From NCBI GenBank assembly GCA_964561605.1, contig CAZLQD010000013.1, positions 30,436-94,435 on the forward strand: DNA of 64,000 nucleotides, written 5' to 3'. The stretch is from JALUZX01 sp964561605 (GTDB lineage: Bacteria > Planctomycetota > UBA1135 > JALUZX01). Position 1 is the first letter of the stretch. Every line of letters begins with the position of its first letter. The position numbers and the translations under genes were made by a program. Below, piece by piece: positions 37,879 to 46,383 of the stretch. The notes under the pieces are model-generated. The model searched no databases. It was not told the DNA's origin and was given only the letters and a program-made list of their open reading frames with translations.

Positions 37879-38829
37879 TCAGAGTTCCGTCTGGAAGAGG
37901 TAACTCACCGACTCGCTCCTGTGGATCCTCTCGATGGCCCTGGCCAGGAGGGGTGCCACACTGACCACCTCGAACTTGGGCGGGAGGGTCTTCCTGTCGT
38001 GGGGGATGGTGTCGGTGATGAGAATCTTCTCCGCCGCCGACTCCTGGAGCCGCTCCATTCCCTTACCCACCAACACGGCGTGGGTCACGGCCAGGACCAC
38101 CCGGCCGGCCCCGCGCTCCTTGGCCACTCGGGCGGCGTCGCTGAGGGAGCCTCCCGTGGCGACCAGGTCGTCCACCACGAGGACGTCGTGGCCCTCCACG
38201 TCGCCCACCATGTTCTCCACTTCGGTCTGGTCCCCCGAGATCCGCCTCTTGTCCACGATGGCCATTCCGGCGTTGATGGCCTTGGCCCAGGCCCGGGTGA
38301 GCTTGGAGGCCCCCACGTCGGGGGCCACCACGACGGGGTCCTTCAGGTTCATCCGCCGGACCACCGGCAAGAGGACCGTCCTGGCGTAGAGATGGTCCAC
38401 GGGGATATCGAAGAATCCCTGGATCTGGGCGGCATGGAGGTCCACCGTGAGGACCCGGTCCGCCCCGGCCTTGGTGATCAGGTTGGCCACCAGCTTGGCC
38501 GTGATGGGGACCCTCCCCTCGTCCTTCCTGTCCTTGCGGGCGTAGCCGAAGTAGGGAATGACGGCGGTCACCCTGTTGGCCGAGGCCCGCTTCACGCAGT
38601 CGATCAGGATGAGGAGCTCCATCAGGTTCTCGTTGGCCGGCGGGCAGGTGGGCTGGACGATGAAGATGTCCCCGCCCCGGACGTCGCACTCCACCTTGAC
38701 GTCCACCTCCCCGTCGGGAAAACGGCCCACGTAGGCCGCCCCAAGGGGCATTCCCAGTTCGGCGCAGATCTCCAGGGCCAGTTCCCGGTTTCCGTTCCCC
38801 GTAAAGATCCTCAGGCCTTCCCGGTTCAC
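37879..38829 (-). CDS. prs: Ribose-phosphate pyrophosphokinase
   Basis: Makes PRPP from ribose 5-phosphate and ATP for nucleotide, histidine, tryptophan and NAD synthesis. The motifs are RFPDGEVDVKV, IPYFGYARKDRKDEGR (flexible loop), TVDLHAAQIQGFF, and the PRPP-binding VLVVDDLVATGGS. The length is 316 residues. The GTG at 38829 has GGAGGTGG 5 bases upstream. It is first in the minus-strand translation-gene series. Confidence 0.97.
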   Translation of the reverse strand: MNREGLRIFTGNGNRELALEICAELGMPLGAAYVGRFPDGEVDVKVECDVRGGDIFIVQPTCPPANENLMELLILIDCVKRASANRVTAVIPYFGYARKDRKDEGRVPITAKLVANLITKAGADRVLTVDLHAAQIQGFFDIPVDHLYARTVLLPVVRRMNLKDPVVVAPDVGASKLTRAWAKAINAGMAIVDKRRISGDQTEVENMVGDVEGHDVLVVDDLVATGGSLSDAARVAKERGAGRVVLAVTHAVLVGKGMERLQESAAEKILITDTIPHDRKTLPPKFEVVSVAPLLARAIERIHRSESVSYLFQTEL

Positions 38830-39253
38830 TTCGCCACCTCCTTGCCCAAAAGGCTCCCACCGGCCAGGCTCTTCCCTCCCGCCCGGGCCATGCCCGGAAA
38901 GGGGATTCCCCCGGCGACCGTGGAAGGATGAAGATTCCAGGAAGAAGGCCGGGGGAAGGACTTACAGGCCACCCTGGGAGGGACGGCCCCCAGGATAGGG
39001 TTTCCTTTCCCTGCCGCCAGGGGTTTCCGAAGGTTAAGGTGCAAGGATTCCTCCCTTGGGAAGGACGAAGCAAGAGGGTCCTGGGACCCGGAAGAACAGG
39101 AACCGATCCAGCAGGCCTTCCCGGGCCGTCCCGGGAGGAGAGGCGGGCTTTTACCGTCCCCCCCCTCCAGGGTCAAGCGCCCCGGGAGGAAAGGCGAAAC
39201 GGTCGGGAGGGGAAGAATCCCCTCCCGCCGGAAATCCAGGAAGGAAAGAGCCC
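38830..39253. other. Intergenic region between prs and the YdjC-family gene
   Basis: 424 bases between divergent genes. I see no convincing gene. There is a hairpin GGGAGGGG-AAGAA-TCCCCTCCC at about 39208-39231, just before the ribosome binding site of the next gene and without a T-run. Promoters for both flanking genes must lie here but were not identified. Confidence 0.45.
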
Positions 39254-40165
39254 ATGGGGAACCCCGGGAAGCGTGAAGGAAGGAAGAAGGTCCTCTTCTC
39301 GGCCGACGACTTCGGCGCCTCCCGGGGCGTGAACCAGGGGACCGTGGAAGCCTTCCGCAAGGGCCCGGTCCGGCGGGCCTCCATCCTGGCCACGGGCCTG
39401 GACCTGGAAGGGGCGGCCCGCCTGGCGGAGGAATCCCCAGGACTCCAGGTGGGGCTCCACTTCTCCTTGAGCCTGGGCCGGCCCCTCTCGGAAGGTGGGA
39501 GGTTCCTCGCCGGCGGTGGAAGGACCTTCCCGCCCCTGGAGCGGGTCCTGGTGCGGGCCCTGGCGGGAAGGTTGGACCCCCGGGCAGTCCGGGAGGAGAT
39601 GGAGGCCCAATGGGAAGCTCTCCTCCAGGTGGGCTTCGCCCCGCTCCACCTGGACGGGCACCAGCACGTCCACCTCTTCCCGGGAGTCCTCCAAGCCCTC
39701 TCGGCCTTCCTGGAGGACCACCGCCTGGAGCGGGTCCGCCTCCTGGGTGAGCCCCTCCTCCTCCCTCCCAGGCGGAGGCTCCTTCCAAGGCTCCTCCTCT
39801 CCCGGTTCTCCCGGCGGGCCGAAGAGGTCCTGGCGGAGAGAGGGGTCCTGGGAAAGGAGAGGGCCGTGGGCCTCTGCCTATGGCAGGCCCCCGACCTGGA
39901 AGGGGCGGCGAAGACCCTCCTCCAGGCCCTGCCTCCCGGGGAGTGGGAGGTCTTCACCCACCCCCGCTATCCCGATCCCGATTTCGACGCCCTGGACCCG
40001 GAAACCCGCAAAGGACCCGATCCGGGCCGGAGAGAGCTGGAGCTCCTCACCCGTCCGTCCTTCCTGGACTGGCTCCGGGACCAGGGATTCCTCCGGGAGG
40101 ATCCTCCCGGTAACGCCCCGTCAGGTCCCACCACCGGATCAGGAGCATGTCCCGGATCATCCTGA
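39254..40165 (+). CDS. YdjC/ChbG/HpnK-family carbohydrate deacetylase
   Basis: Predicted metal-dependent N-deacetylase of sugars or sugar-lipids. FSADDFGASRGVN (metal-binding Asp pair), VGLHFSLSLGRPL and LDGHQHVHLFP (metal-binding His) are hallmarks. FTHPRYPD near the C-terminus completes the active-site set. The length is 303 residues. The ATG at 39254 follows AGGAAGGAAAG. The family includes chitooligosaccharide deacetylase ChbG and the hopanoid enzyme HpnK; the substrate here cannot be decided. The last 119 bases overlap the convergent glycosyltransferase gene, and both overlapping tails lie outside the conserved cores. Confidence 0.85.
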   Translation: MGNPGKREGRKKVLFSADDFGASRGVNQGTVEAFRKGPVRRASILATGLDLEGAARLAEESPGLQVGLHFSLSLGRPLSEGGRFLAGGGRTFPPLERVLVRALAGRLDPRAVREEMEAQWEALLQVGFAPLHLDGHQHVHLFPGVLQALSAFLEDHRLERVRLLGEPLLLPPRRRLLPRLLLSRFSRRAEEVLAERGVLGKERAVGLCLWQAPDLEGAAKTLLQALPPGEWEVFTHPRYPDPDFDALDPETRKGPDPGRRELELLTRPSFLDWLRDQGFLREDPPGNAPSGPTTGSGACPGSS

Positions 40166-40859
40166 GGGAGTCCTGGAAGAAACGGACCGTGGAAGGTTCC
40201 TTCCCGTAGATGAAGAGGACCGGTACCTCCCGGACGTCCAGGCCCCATTTCCTGGCGAGGAAGAGGAGTTCCACGTCGAAACTGAACCGGTTGAGCCGGC
40301 CCATGGCGAAGATCCTCTTTGCGCTGGCCTTGCGGAATCCCTTGATCCCGGCCTGGGTGTCGTGGATCCCAGGAACGACCAGGAGCCGGACCAGGAGGTT
40401 GAAGATCCTCCCCGAGAGGTGGCGCCGGAAGAGGATGGGGAAGAAGGCTGGGGAGACCAGGTACCGGCTCTCCGGGTGGGTCCTGCAACCGATGGCCATG
40501 TCCGCTCCGTCCTTCAGGGCGGCAGCCAGGGCGTCCAGGGATTCGAGAGGGTAGGTCAGGTCTGCGTCGGTGAAGTAGACGAACTTCCCCCTCGCCGCCC
40601 GGACTCCCGTGCGGACGGCCATCCCCTTGCCCTGGTTCTTCTCGTGTTTCAGGAGGCTCAGGGGAAGATCGGGGAACTTCTTCCGGAACTCCAGGAGGGC
40701 CTCCCAGGTGGAATCGGGCGAACCGTCGTCCACGGCCAGGACTTCGAAGGACTCCCCCGTACCCTCCCCCCAGGCGAAGGCCCGCTCCAGAGTGCCCGCC
40801 AGGTAGGAGGCACTCTTGTAGAAAGGAATGATGAGGCTGTGTTCCAGGGACTCTTCCAC
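40047..40859 (-). CDS. Family 2 glycosyltransferase, dolichyl-phosphate-mannose-synthase-like
   Basis: Predicted transferase moving a sugar from a nucleotide donor to a lipid phosphate or glycan. The 270 residues contain HSLIIPFYKSASYL, VLAVDDGSPDST, GKGMAVRTGVRAARG and YFTDADLTYP (the DxD metal site), then a helical C-terminal part with RFFQDSLRMIRDML. No transmembrane helices follow, so it is of the short DPM1-like type. The start GTG at 40859 has little Shine-Dalgarno support. It is divergent from psd and converges with the YdjC-family gene. A joint role with that deacetylase is possible but unproven. Confidence 0.88.
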   Translation of the reverse strand: MEESLEHSLIIPFYKSASYLAGTLERAFAWGEGTGESFEVLAVDDGSPDSTWEALLEFRKKFPDLPLSLLKHEKNQGKGMAVRTGVRAARGKFVYFTDADLTYPLESLDALAAALKDGADMAIGCRTHPESRYLVSPAFFPILFRRHLSGRIFNLLVRLLVVPGIHDTQAGIKGFRKASAKRIFAMGRLNRFSFDVELLFLARKWGLDVREVPVLFIYGKEPSTVRFFQDSLRMIRDMLLIRWWDLTGRYREDPPGGIPGPGASPGRTDG

Positions 40860-40932
40860 GTCCAGGTCTTTCCCGCCCGGAAGGACCGGGCGAAGAATCG
40901 AGGAAGGAAAACCTATCCTTCGTTTCGGGATT

Positions 40933-40946
40933 CTCTCCCGGGAGAG
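40933..40946. promoter_or_regulatory. Perfect 14-bp palindrome in the psd/glycosyltransferase promoter region
   Basis: CTCTCCCGGGAGAG is fully self-complementary and lies 12 bases before the psd ATG in the 99-base gap between divergent genes. It could be an operator for one or both; the binding protein is unknown. Confidence 0.3.
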
Positions 40947-40958
40947 TAAATTTCCGCC

Positions 40959-41804
40959 ATGGCCTTTCCTTCATTTCTCTTCTCTCTCCTTCCCTCGAGG
41001 GTGCTGAGCCGGGCCACGGGATGCCTGGCCCGCCTCCCTTTGCCCCCCTTCGCCAGGTCCCCCCTCCTGGGGGCCTTCGCCAGGCTCTACGGGATCGACC
41101 TGGACGAGGTGGATGGCCACTTGAAGAGTTTTCCCTCCTTCCAGGCCTTCTTCACGAGAAGGCTGAAGGAGGGCTCCAGGCCCGTGGACCCGGACCCGGC
41201 CGTCCTGGTCTCCCCAGTGGACGGAAAGATCCTCTCTTCGGGACCCCTGGAAGAGGCGGAGAAGCTGGAGGTCAAAGGAGCCAGGTTCTCACCGGAAGAA
41301 CTCCTGGGCGAAAGGGATCGGGACCTCCAGGGAGGAAGCCAGGTGACCCTCTACCTCTCGCCGTCGGACTACCACAGGATCCACGCCCCCATCTCCGGGG
41401 TGGTCCCTTCCTGGCGGCACGTGCCGGGCCGACTCCTCCCGGTCAATCCCTTCACGGTCCACTCCGTGGAGAAGGTCTTCCCCGGAAACGAACGGATCGC
41501 CTCCCTCTGGGAGGACCCCTCCCTGGGGAGGAGGCTCTGGATGGTCCTCGTAGGAGCTCTCAACGTGGGCTCCATCCGGGTCCTCTGGGACCCGGCCTTG
41601 AGGACGAACCGGGGGAAGAAGAGCCCCGGCCTGTATCACACCGAGAGTCCCCGGCGCTTCTCCAAGGGTGAGGAGGCGGCCAGGTTCGAACTGGGCTCCA
41701 CAGTGGTCCTCCTCCTACCGGCAGGAAAGGTCCGGCTCCTGGAAGAGACCCGACCCGGAAGGAAGGTCCGGATGGGAGAGGCCCTGGCCAGGTGGGAGGA
41801 CTGA
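40959..41804 (+). CDS. psd: Phosphatidylserine decarboxylase proenzyme
   Basis: Makes phosphatidylethanolamine. The chain self-cleaves at Gly246-Ser247 in the intact ELGSTVV motif, the Ser becoming a pyruvoyl group. Other family segments are FFTRRLKEGSRPVD, VSPVDGKIL, LSPSDYHRIHAPI and VLVGALNVGSI. The length is 281 residues, close to the E. coli enzyme (about 320) minus its extra N-terminus. The ATG at 40959 lacks a strong ribosome binding site. Confidence 0.94.
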   Translation: MAFPSFLFSLLPSRVLSRATGCLARLPLPPFARSPLLGAFARLYGIDLDEVDGHLKSFPSFQAFFTRRLKEGSRPVDPDPAVLVSPVDGKILSSGPLEEAEKLEVKGARFSPEELLGERDRDLQGGSQVTLYLSPSDYHRIHAPISGVVPSWRHVPGRLLPVNPFTVHSVEKVFPGNERIASLWEDPSLGRRLWMVLVGALNVGSIRVLWDPALRTNRGKKSPGLYHTESPRRFSKGEEAARFELGSTVVLLLPAGKVRLLEETRPGRKVRMGEALARWED

Positions 41805-41832
41805 CCGGCAGGCCCGACCTTTTCCAGGGAAC

Positions 41833-41946
41833 CTTCGCTCCGGGGAGATTCGTCTAAGAGTTCGAGGACAGCGAAAGAAACAGGACCTATCTTCCCCTGC
41901 TCCTTCAGGGAATTTTCCTGGGACTTCGCCTGTCCCCGGAGCGAAG
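41833..41946. repeat. 114-bp element bounded by a perfect 14-bp inverted repeat
   Basis: CTTCGCTCCGGGGA (41833-41846) and its exact reverse complement TCCCCGGAGCGAAG (41933-41946) enclose 86 bases. No coding frame here has protein character. It lies 28 bases after the psd stop and 100 bases before the terminator at 42047. It may be a structured 3' UTR, a small RNA, or a remnant of a miniature inverted-repeat element. No target-site duplication is visible. Confidence 0.5.
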
Positions 41947-42046
41947 CGTGCGTCAGGTTTCCGCCGGATCCCGATCCATCCGGAAGACGCCAGGCCAGGA
42001 CCCGACCAGCTTCCGGCACTGACGACCCGCTCCGGTTTCCATAGAA

Positions 42047-42082
42047 GGACGGCCCTTCCCACCCGGGGCCGTCCTTTTTTTT
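42047..42082 (+). terminator. Strong intrinsic terminator downstream of psd
   Basis: GGACGGCCC / GGGGCCGTCC stem (42047-42055 with 42065-42074) with a 9-base loop and eight T residues (42075-42082). It terminates plus-strand transcription from psd and the 114-bp element. Confidence 0.85.
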
Positions 42083-42154
42083 CCCCGGCTCATCTCCCCT
42101 TCATCGCCCCTGGGGAGGGCCTCCCGATCTTTCCCCCTTTCCTTCCCCTTCCCC

Positions 42155-43783
42155 TCAGCTCATGCCCACGGACCGCACTTTCTGGTGGGCCAGCTTGGAC
42201 GCCTTGGAGTGGGGCCAGCGCTTCATCAAGTACTCCAGGGACTGGAGGGCGAACTCCCGGAGCACGGGGGCCCTCCCCAGGAAGTGGAGGCCCATGTAGA
42301 GGAAGTCGTCGGGCTTGAGCTGTTCCTCCTCCTTGAGCCTTCCCAGAAGGTCCAGGCCGTGCTCCTCCAGGAGGGTCTGGAAATGCCCCATGGCAGGATC
42401 GGGGTGGACGCTCTCCGTGGGAACCCGGGGCGTCTTGAGAAGCTCCGTGAGGCCGATCTCGTATCGGACCTGGGGATCCAGGGAACCCTTTTTCTTGGGA
42501 ATGAGGAGGTGGAGGAGATCCAGGGCCTCCTGGTAGGCCCCCTTCTTGCGGTGCTCCCTGGCCCTCTCCAACCCCTCCCGGGTGAACCACTCGGGCGCGG
42601 CCTCCAGGAGGAACCCCCGCATCCGGGTCCAGGTGGGATTCCCGGCCTTGCGCAACTCCTCCATGTGGGCGAAGACTTTCCGGAAGAAGGAGGGTTTCAG
42701 GCTCTTCTTCATGGAGAGGAGGGGTTTTACGGCAAGAAGGGTTTCCTCCTCTCCCGTGGCGGCGAGCAACTTGTTCTGCAGGGCCGAACGGGCTTCCGGG
42801 TTCTCCTGGAGCCCCTGGGAGGCCCTGACCCGGGCCCAACCCTCCGGGTGGTCCAGGTAGCGCAGGAGGCACTTCGCCGCCGTGGCGTTCTTGAACCTGC
42901 CGCAGGCCTCCAGGAGGAAGGACCGGATCTGGGGGTGGAGGGGGATCTCCGGGTCCAGGAGCTTCATGACCCTGCCTTGGACCCCCTGAGGCAGTTCGAC
43001 CTTCTTGAGGAGGCGCAGGGCCGGACCCACCACGTGGGTGTAATCGGTCTCCATCAAGTAGGAAAGGAGGGCCGAGACGCCCTCCTTCCCGAGATCTTTG
43101 CCGGCCAGACCCTCCAGGGCGGTGCGCCGCACCAGGGGGGGCCACTCCGGGCGGGTGAACTTGAGGAGGGTCTTCACCTGGGAAGGCCCGGGAATCCGGC
43201 CGAAGAGGCCCACGTGGGCCGCCAGGACCGAAGGGGGAACCTTGGTAAGCTTGGAGCGCAGGACCCCACCCAGCTTGGCCCGAAACCGGCTCACCTGCTT
43301 GGGGGGAAACTCTGGCAAGGCCTCCCGGAGGGACTTGAGGAAGGCCTGGTTCCGGGCCCATTCCGGTTTCTTCAAGAGCCCGCAAAGATGGTCCACCGCC
43401 AGGGGCCCCCTGGTCCGGAGGAGAACGCCCACGAGGATCTTCTTGGAATCCCTGTCCCAAAGGTCCCACTGGCGGATCACCGCCTCCTCCCCTTTCTCCC
43501 CGGCCTGGGCCAAGGCAAGGGCGGCCCTCTCCTTGGAACCCTCCTCGTCCTGCTGGAGGACCCGGACCAGCCCGTCCAGGGCCGGATCGGTCTGGATGGC
43601 CCCCAGGGCGTCGAGGATGAAGTTGACCAGGTAGCGGTCGCCCTTCTCCAGGACTTCCAGCAGAGTCTTGACCACCTGGGGCTGCTTGGGCGCCAAAGCG
43701 CCCAGAACCTGGGCGGCGGCGCATTGGAGGCTGGGATTTTCGGACTGGAGAAGAGAGAGGAGGCCTTTGAGGGTCTCGTTCAT
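42155..43783 (-). CDS. HEAT/ARM-type helical-repeat protein of unknown function
   Basis: 542 residues composed almost entirely of paired helices with HEAT-like spacing (for example SLQCAAAQVLGALAPKQP, then YLVNFILDALGAIQTDPALD and RVRASQGLQENPEARSAL). The C-terminal 150 residues look more TPR-like (REHRKKGAYQEALDLLHLLI). There is no signal peptide, so it is probably cytoplasmic. No enzymatic motif is visible. The ATG at 43783 has AGAGGA 7 bases upstream. It is a single gene with its own TATAAT-containing promoter. The composition resembles the helical-repeat protein at 50078. Confidence 0.75.
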   Translation of the reverse strand: MNETLKGLLSLLQSENPSLQCAAAQVLGALAPKQPQVVKTLLEVLEKGDRYLVNFILDALGAIQTDPALDGLVRVLQQDEEGSKERAALALAQAGEKGEEAVIRQWDLWDRDSKKILVGVLLRTRGPLAVDHLCGLLKKPEWARNQAFLKSLREALPEFPPKQVSRFRAKLGGVLRSKLTKVPPSVLAAHVGLFGRIPGPSQVKTLLKFTRPEWPPLVRRTALEGLAGKDLGKEGVSALLSYLMETDYTHVVGPALRLLKKVELPQGVQGRVMKLLDPEIPLHPQIRSFLLEACGRFKNATAAKCLLRYLDHPEGWARVRASQGLQENPEARSALQNKLLAATGEEETLLAVKPLLSMKKSLKPSFFRKVFAHMEELRKAGNPTWTRMRGFLLEAAPEWFTREGLERAREHRKKGAYQEALDLLHLLIPKKKGSLDPQVRYEIGLTELLKTPRVPTESVHPDPAMGHFQTLLEEHGLDLLGRLKEEEQLKPDDFLYMGLHFLGRAPVLREFALQSLEYLMKRWPHSKASKLAHQKVRSVGMS

Positions 43784-43861
43784 GAAGATTTCCTCTTGGG
43801 AACCGGGGCTTCCTTCCGTGGCTCCCCTGGGGGGCCACGCCCCTCCCAACCTGGAAAGCCC

Positions 43862-43890
43862 ATTATAGAGAGTTAGGAGGCGAAAGAAAA
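43862..43890 (-). promoter_or_regulatory. Candidate promoter of the HEAT-repeat gene
   Basis: Minus strand TATAAT (plus ATTATA at 43862-43867) is a perfect -10 in a very GC-rich context. TTTTCT lies 17 bases upstream as a weak -35. The leader to the ATG at 43783 would be about 70 bases. Confidence 0.5.
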
Positions 43891-44035
43891 GGTCGTGTCA
43901 CCCTTTGACACACTCGGCCTGCATCGAAGGCTCCTTGCCTCCAACCAGCCACAGACAAAGGGGTTGAGAAACCCGACCCTTGTGCCGGAAGGAAAAGGCG
44001 ACGAAAACCGGTCCTTCCTGAGCCGGAATTTTCGT

Positions 44036-45508
44036 CTAGAAACGGGTCAGTTCTTGCAACACTCTTGCCAGAGGTTCGGCAAGAGACAAGTGCCCGGAGG
44101 GAGAAAGATCCCCCGGCCGGGCCGGCCCGTCTCCCCGGGAAAGAAAGATCTCCTTCCTGCGGAGGAGGTCCCCGGGGGACCAGAACCGGCCTCCCGCCTC
44201 CCGGGCCTTCGAGGCCAGGGAAGGAATGGGAAGAGAACCGCCCCCCGCCTGGAGGGGCGGTAAGAGCAGGAAGGGGAGCCCGACTTTCCGGGCCAGGCGG
44301 AAGAAGGAATCCAGCCCCCTCTCCAAGGCCTTCCCCTTCGTGCCCCGGGGGACCACCAGGACCACTGCGTCGGGATGGTAGGAAAGGAACTCCCTCTCGA
44401 AGATTTCCACCTGCCTCTCCAGGTCCGTCTCCCTGCAGGCCCCCACCATGACGTGGACGTGGGGGGACCCGGCCTTCCTCCTCCCTTCCAGGATTCCTTC
44501 CACCTGCATGGGCAAGGTCCCATCCTTGAGAGGCACACCTCGTCCCCAGACCTGGGGCCCGCCGAGGAAAAGGATCCGCCGGCAGGGCTCGAAGGGCCGC
44601 CTCGTCTCTTTCCTCCCCCGCCAGAACAGGGAGCCTGCGTAGGCCCCCCAGTTGCGGAATCCCTCGGCCTCGCCATAGAGGCGGACCGCCTCCTGGAAGG
44701 AAGGGGCCTCTGCGGGGTTCCAGGCCGCCTTGGAGGGAGGAAGGGGAGAAAGGAGGAAGCCCCCCCACCCGGCCAGGGAGGCCAGGAGGACACCTCCCGC
44801 CAAGGGAACCCCCGGAAGGGAGGCGAGCTTCCAGGCCCAGCCCAGGGCCAGGGCCCCGAGGAGCCAGAGAAGGAGGGCCTGGAGCCGGCCCTTCCAGGGA
44901 GAAAGGGTCCGGTCCAGGGCCTTCAAGGTCAGCCTCTCCCAGGTTCCCTCTCCGACCAGGGCGAGGATCCCTTCCCGGGTTCGGACCTTCCACGGCCCGG
45001 GGAGGGCTCGATGGCCCACCTCCACCCGGGCCGTTCCGTCCCTCAACCGAAGGTGAACGTCCACGGGGAGACCGGGAGGAACCCTCCACCCGCCCGTCCC
45101 GGCGGGGAGCCGGCGGGAGGAAAGGAAGGGCTCTCCCATGTCTCCTGCGGAAAGCCTCAGGGCGCTCCAATCCAAAGGGCCCTGGGGAAGGGTCCTGTCG
45201 TCGGCCTTGGAGCGGGGAAAGGGGCCCCGCTCCAGGTGGAAGACCAGGTCCATGTGCCTTCCCCTGGGCACGACCACCCTCCCTGTGAGTTCGAAGTCCC
45301 TGTGGACCCAGGGAATCACCCTGGGCTCACCCTCCCTCACGTGGAGGGGCTTCCACCGATTGAGGCGGAACGTGGGAGGCGGGGTCCAATCCTCCCGCCC
45401 TTTCTGGAGGGACCGCTCCACCCCCAGGATCCCGAGGATGGAGACCAGGAGGAGGGCCGGGGCCATCCGCCAAGAAAAGCCCATGGAAAGTTTCCCGGAA
45501 GGGTCCAT
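44036..45508 (-). CDS. Membrane protein with degenerate SGNH-hydrolase-like domain
   Basis: I do not recognise a named family. The 490 residues start with a membrane helix (about 14-31), followed by about 180 predicted beta-rich periplasmic residues. Two more helices lie at about 212-229 and 236-256. The C-terminal 190 residues resemble an SGNH/GDSL fold: RRILFLGGPQVWGRGV aligns with the usual LGDSFTWGxGV, HVMVGACRETD with block III, and GDLSPSGHLSLAEPL with the usual HLSPxGH block. The nucleophilic GDS reads GGP and the catalytic His position reads Asp, so it is probably not an active hydrolase. The start at 45508 is chosen because it precedes the first helix; its ribosome binding site is weak. 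It is divergent from a lipoprotein gene 79 bases away. Confidence 0.6.
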   Translation of the reverse strand: MDPSGKLSMGFSWRMAPALLLVSILGILGVERSLQKGREDWTPPPTFRLNRWKPLHVREGEPRVIPWVHRDFELTGRVVVPRGRHMDLVFHLERGPFPRSKADDRTLPQGPLDWSALRLSAGDMGEPFLSSRRLPAGTGGWRVPPGLPVDVHLRLRDGTARVEVGHRALPGPWKVRTREGILALVGEGTWERLTLKALDRTLSPWKGRLQALLLWLLGALALGWAWKLASLPGVPLAGGVLLASLAGWGGFLLSPLPPSKAAWNPAEAPSFQEAVRLYGEAEGFRNWGAYAGSLFWRGRKETRRPFEPCRRILFLGGPQVWGRGVPLKDGTLPMQVEGILEGRRKAGSPHVHVMVGACRETDLERQVEIFEREFLSYHPDAVVLVVPRGTKGKALERGLDSFFRLARKVGLPFLLLPPLQAGGGSLPIPSLASKAREAGGRFWSPGDLLRRKEIFLSRGDGPARPGDLSPSGHLSLAEPLARVLQELTRF

Positions 45509-45587
45509 GACCCCTGGAGGATGGAAGAGGGACCTTCCCCGCACAAGAGGCTGGTTTTTTCCCCCCTTCCGTGGTTCCTTCACTTTC

Positions 45588-46298
45588 ATGAAGGGCCACG
45601 GCGAAAATTCGGCACTTTTCAGGATCCCCGGATTCCTCCTGGGGGGAGGACTCCTCCTCCTTACCCTCCTGTCGGCCTCCTGCGGAAAGGAAAGGCCCGC
45701 CCCTCCGCCCCCGTCCGGGCAGGAAAGTCCAGCGGGGAACGAAGGATTCCAGAGGCTCCGCATGAGCCTGAGGCCCCTCCTGGAGCAGGAGAAGAACCTC
45801 CGGCCCGATTGGATCTCCAAACCCTTCGTCCCCGGCCTGGCCGAAACGTTCGTCGTGGACCGGCAAGGCTCCTTCGACAGGATCACCCGCTCCCTCCTCG
45901 AGAAGTGGGGCGTCCCGGAGGAGAGGGTGGAGAAGGAGGCCCTGGAGTGGTTCACCGTCTTCGTGGATCCCTTGAAATTCCGGGTCTTCCGAAAGGACGA
46001 AAAGGAATCCTCGCCGAAGGTGGCCCATCCCGACCTCCACGGGATCTATACGGCAAGCCTGATCTTCCTCCCATCCTTCCAGGAGGGGCTGAGGAAGATC
46101 TTCGGAACCTGGGAAGGCATCCTCGTCGCCATCCCTTCCCAGAAGACCTGCTGGGTACTGAGGAGCTCGGAAAAGAAGATCCGGGAAAAGCTCCGCAAGG
46201 AACTCCTCCAGGAATACGAGAATTCCGCCCACCCCCTGCTGAACCGCTACCTGGCCACCAAGGCCGGGGGAGGGTACGAACTGGGCCCCCCCTACTGA
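45588..46298 (+). CDS. Lipoprotein of unknown function
   Basis: 236 residues with a classical lipoprotein signal (hydrophobic GGGLLLLTLLSASC, lipobox S-A-S-C). A Pro-rich linker and a mixed alpha/beta domain follow, with no motif that I recognise. The ATG at 45588 is the only start before the signal peptide in this frame, though a Shine-Dalgarno is lacking. It is divergent from the degenerate SGNH membrane protein and followed 85 bases later by gpmI. Confidence 0.7.
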   Translation: MKGHGENSALFRIPGFLLGGGLLLLTLLSASCGKERPAPPPPSGQESPAGNEGFQRLRMSLRPLLEQEKNLRPDWISKPFVPGLAETFVVDRQGSFDRITRSLLEKWGVPEERVEKEALEWFTVFVDPLKFRVFRKDEKESSPKVAHPDLHGIYTASLIFLPSFQEGLRKIFGTWEGILVAIPSQKTCWVLRSSEKKIREKLRKELLQEYENSAHPLLNRYLATKAGGGYELGPPY

Positions 46299-46383
46299 AA
46301 TCTTTCGGAGAGGGAAAGGATTGACCCCCCCGGAGGGCCCTTCTCCATCCGGTCCTCCGGGGCTGCTTCCAGGGAGAATACCG

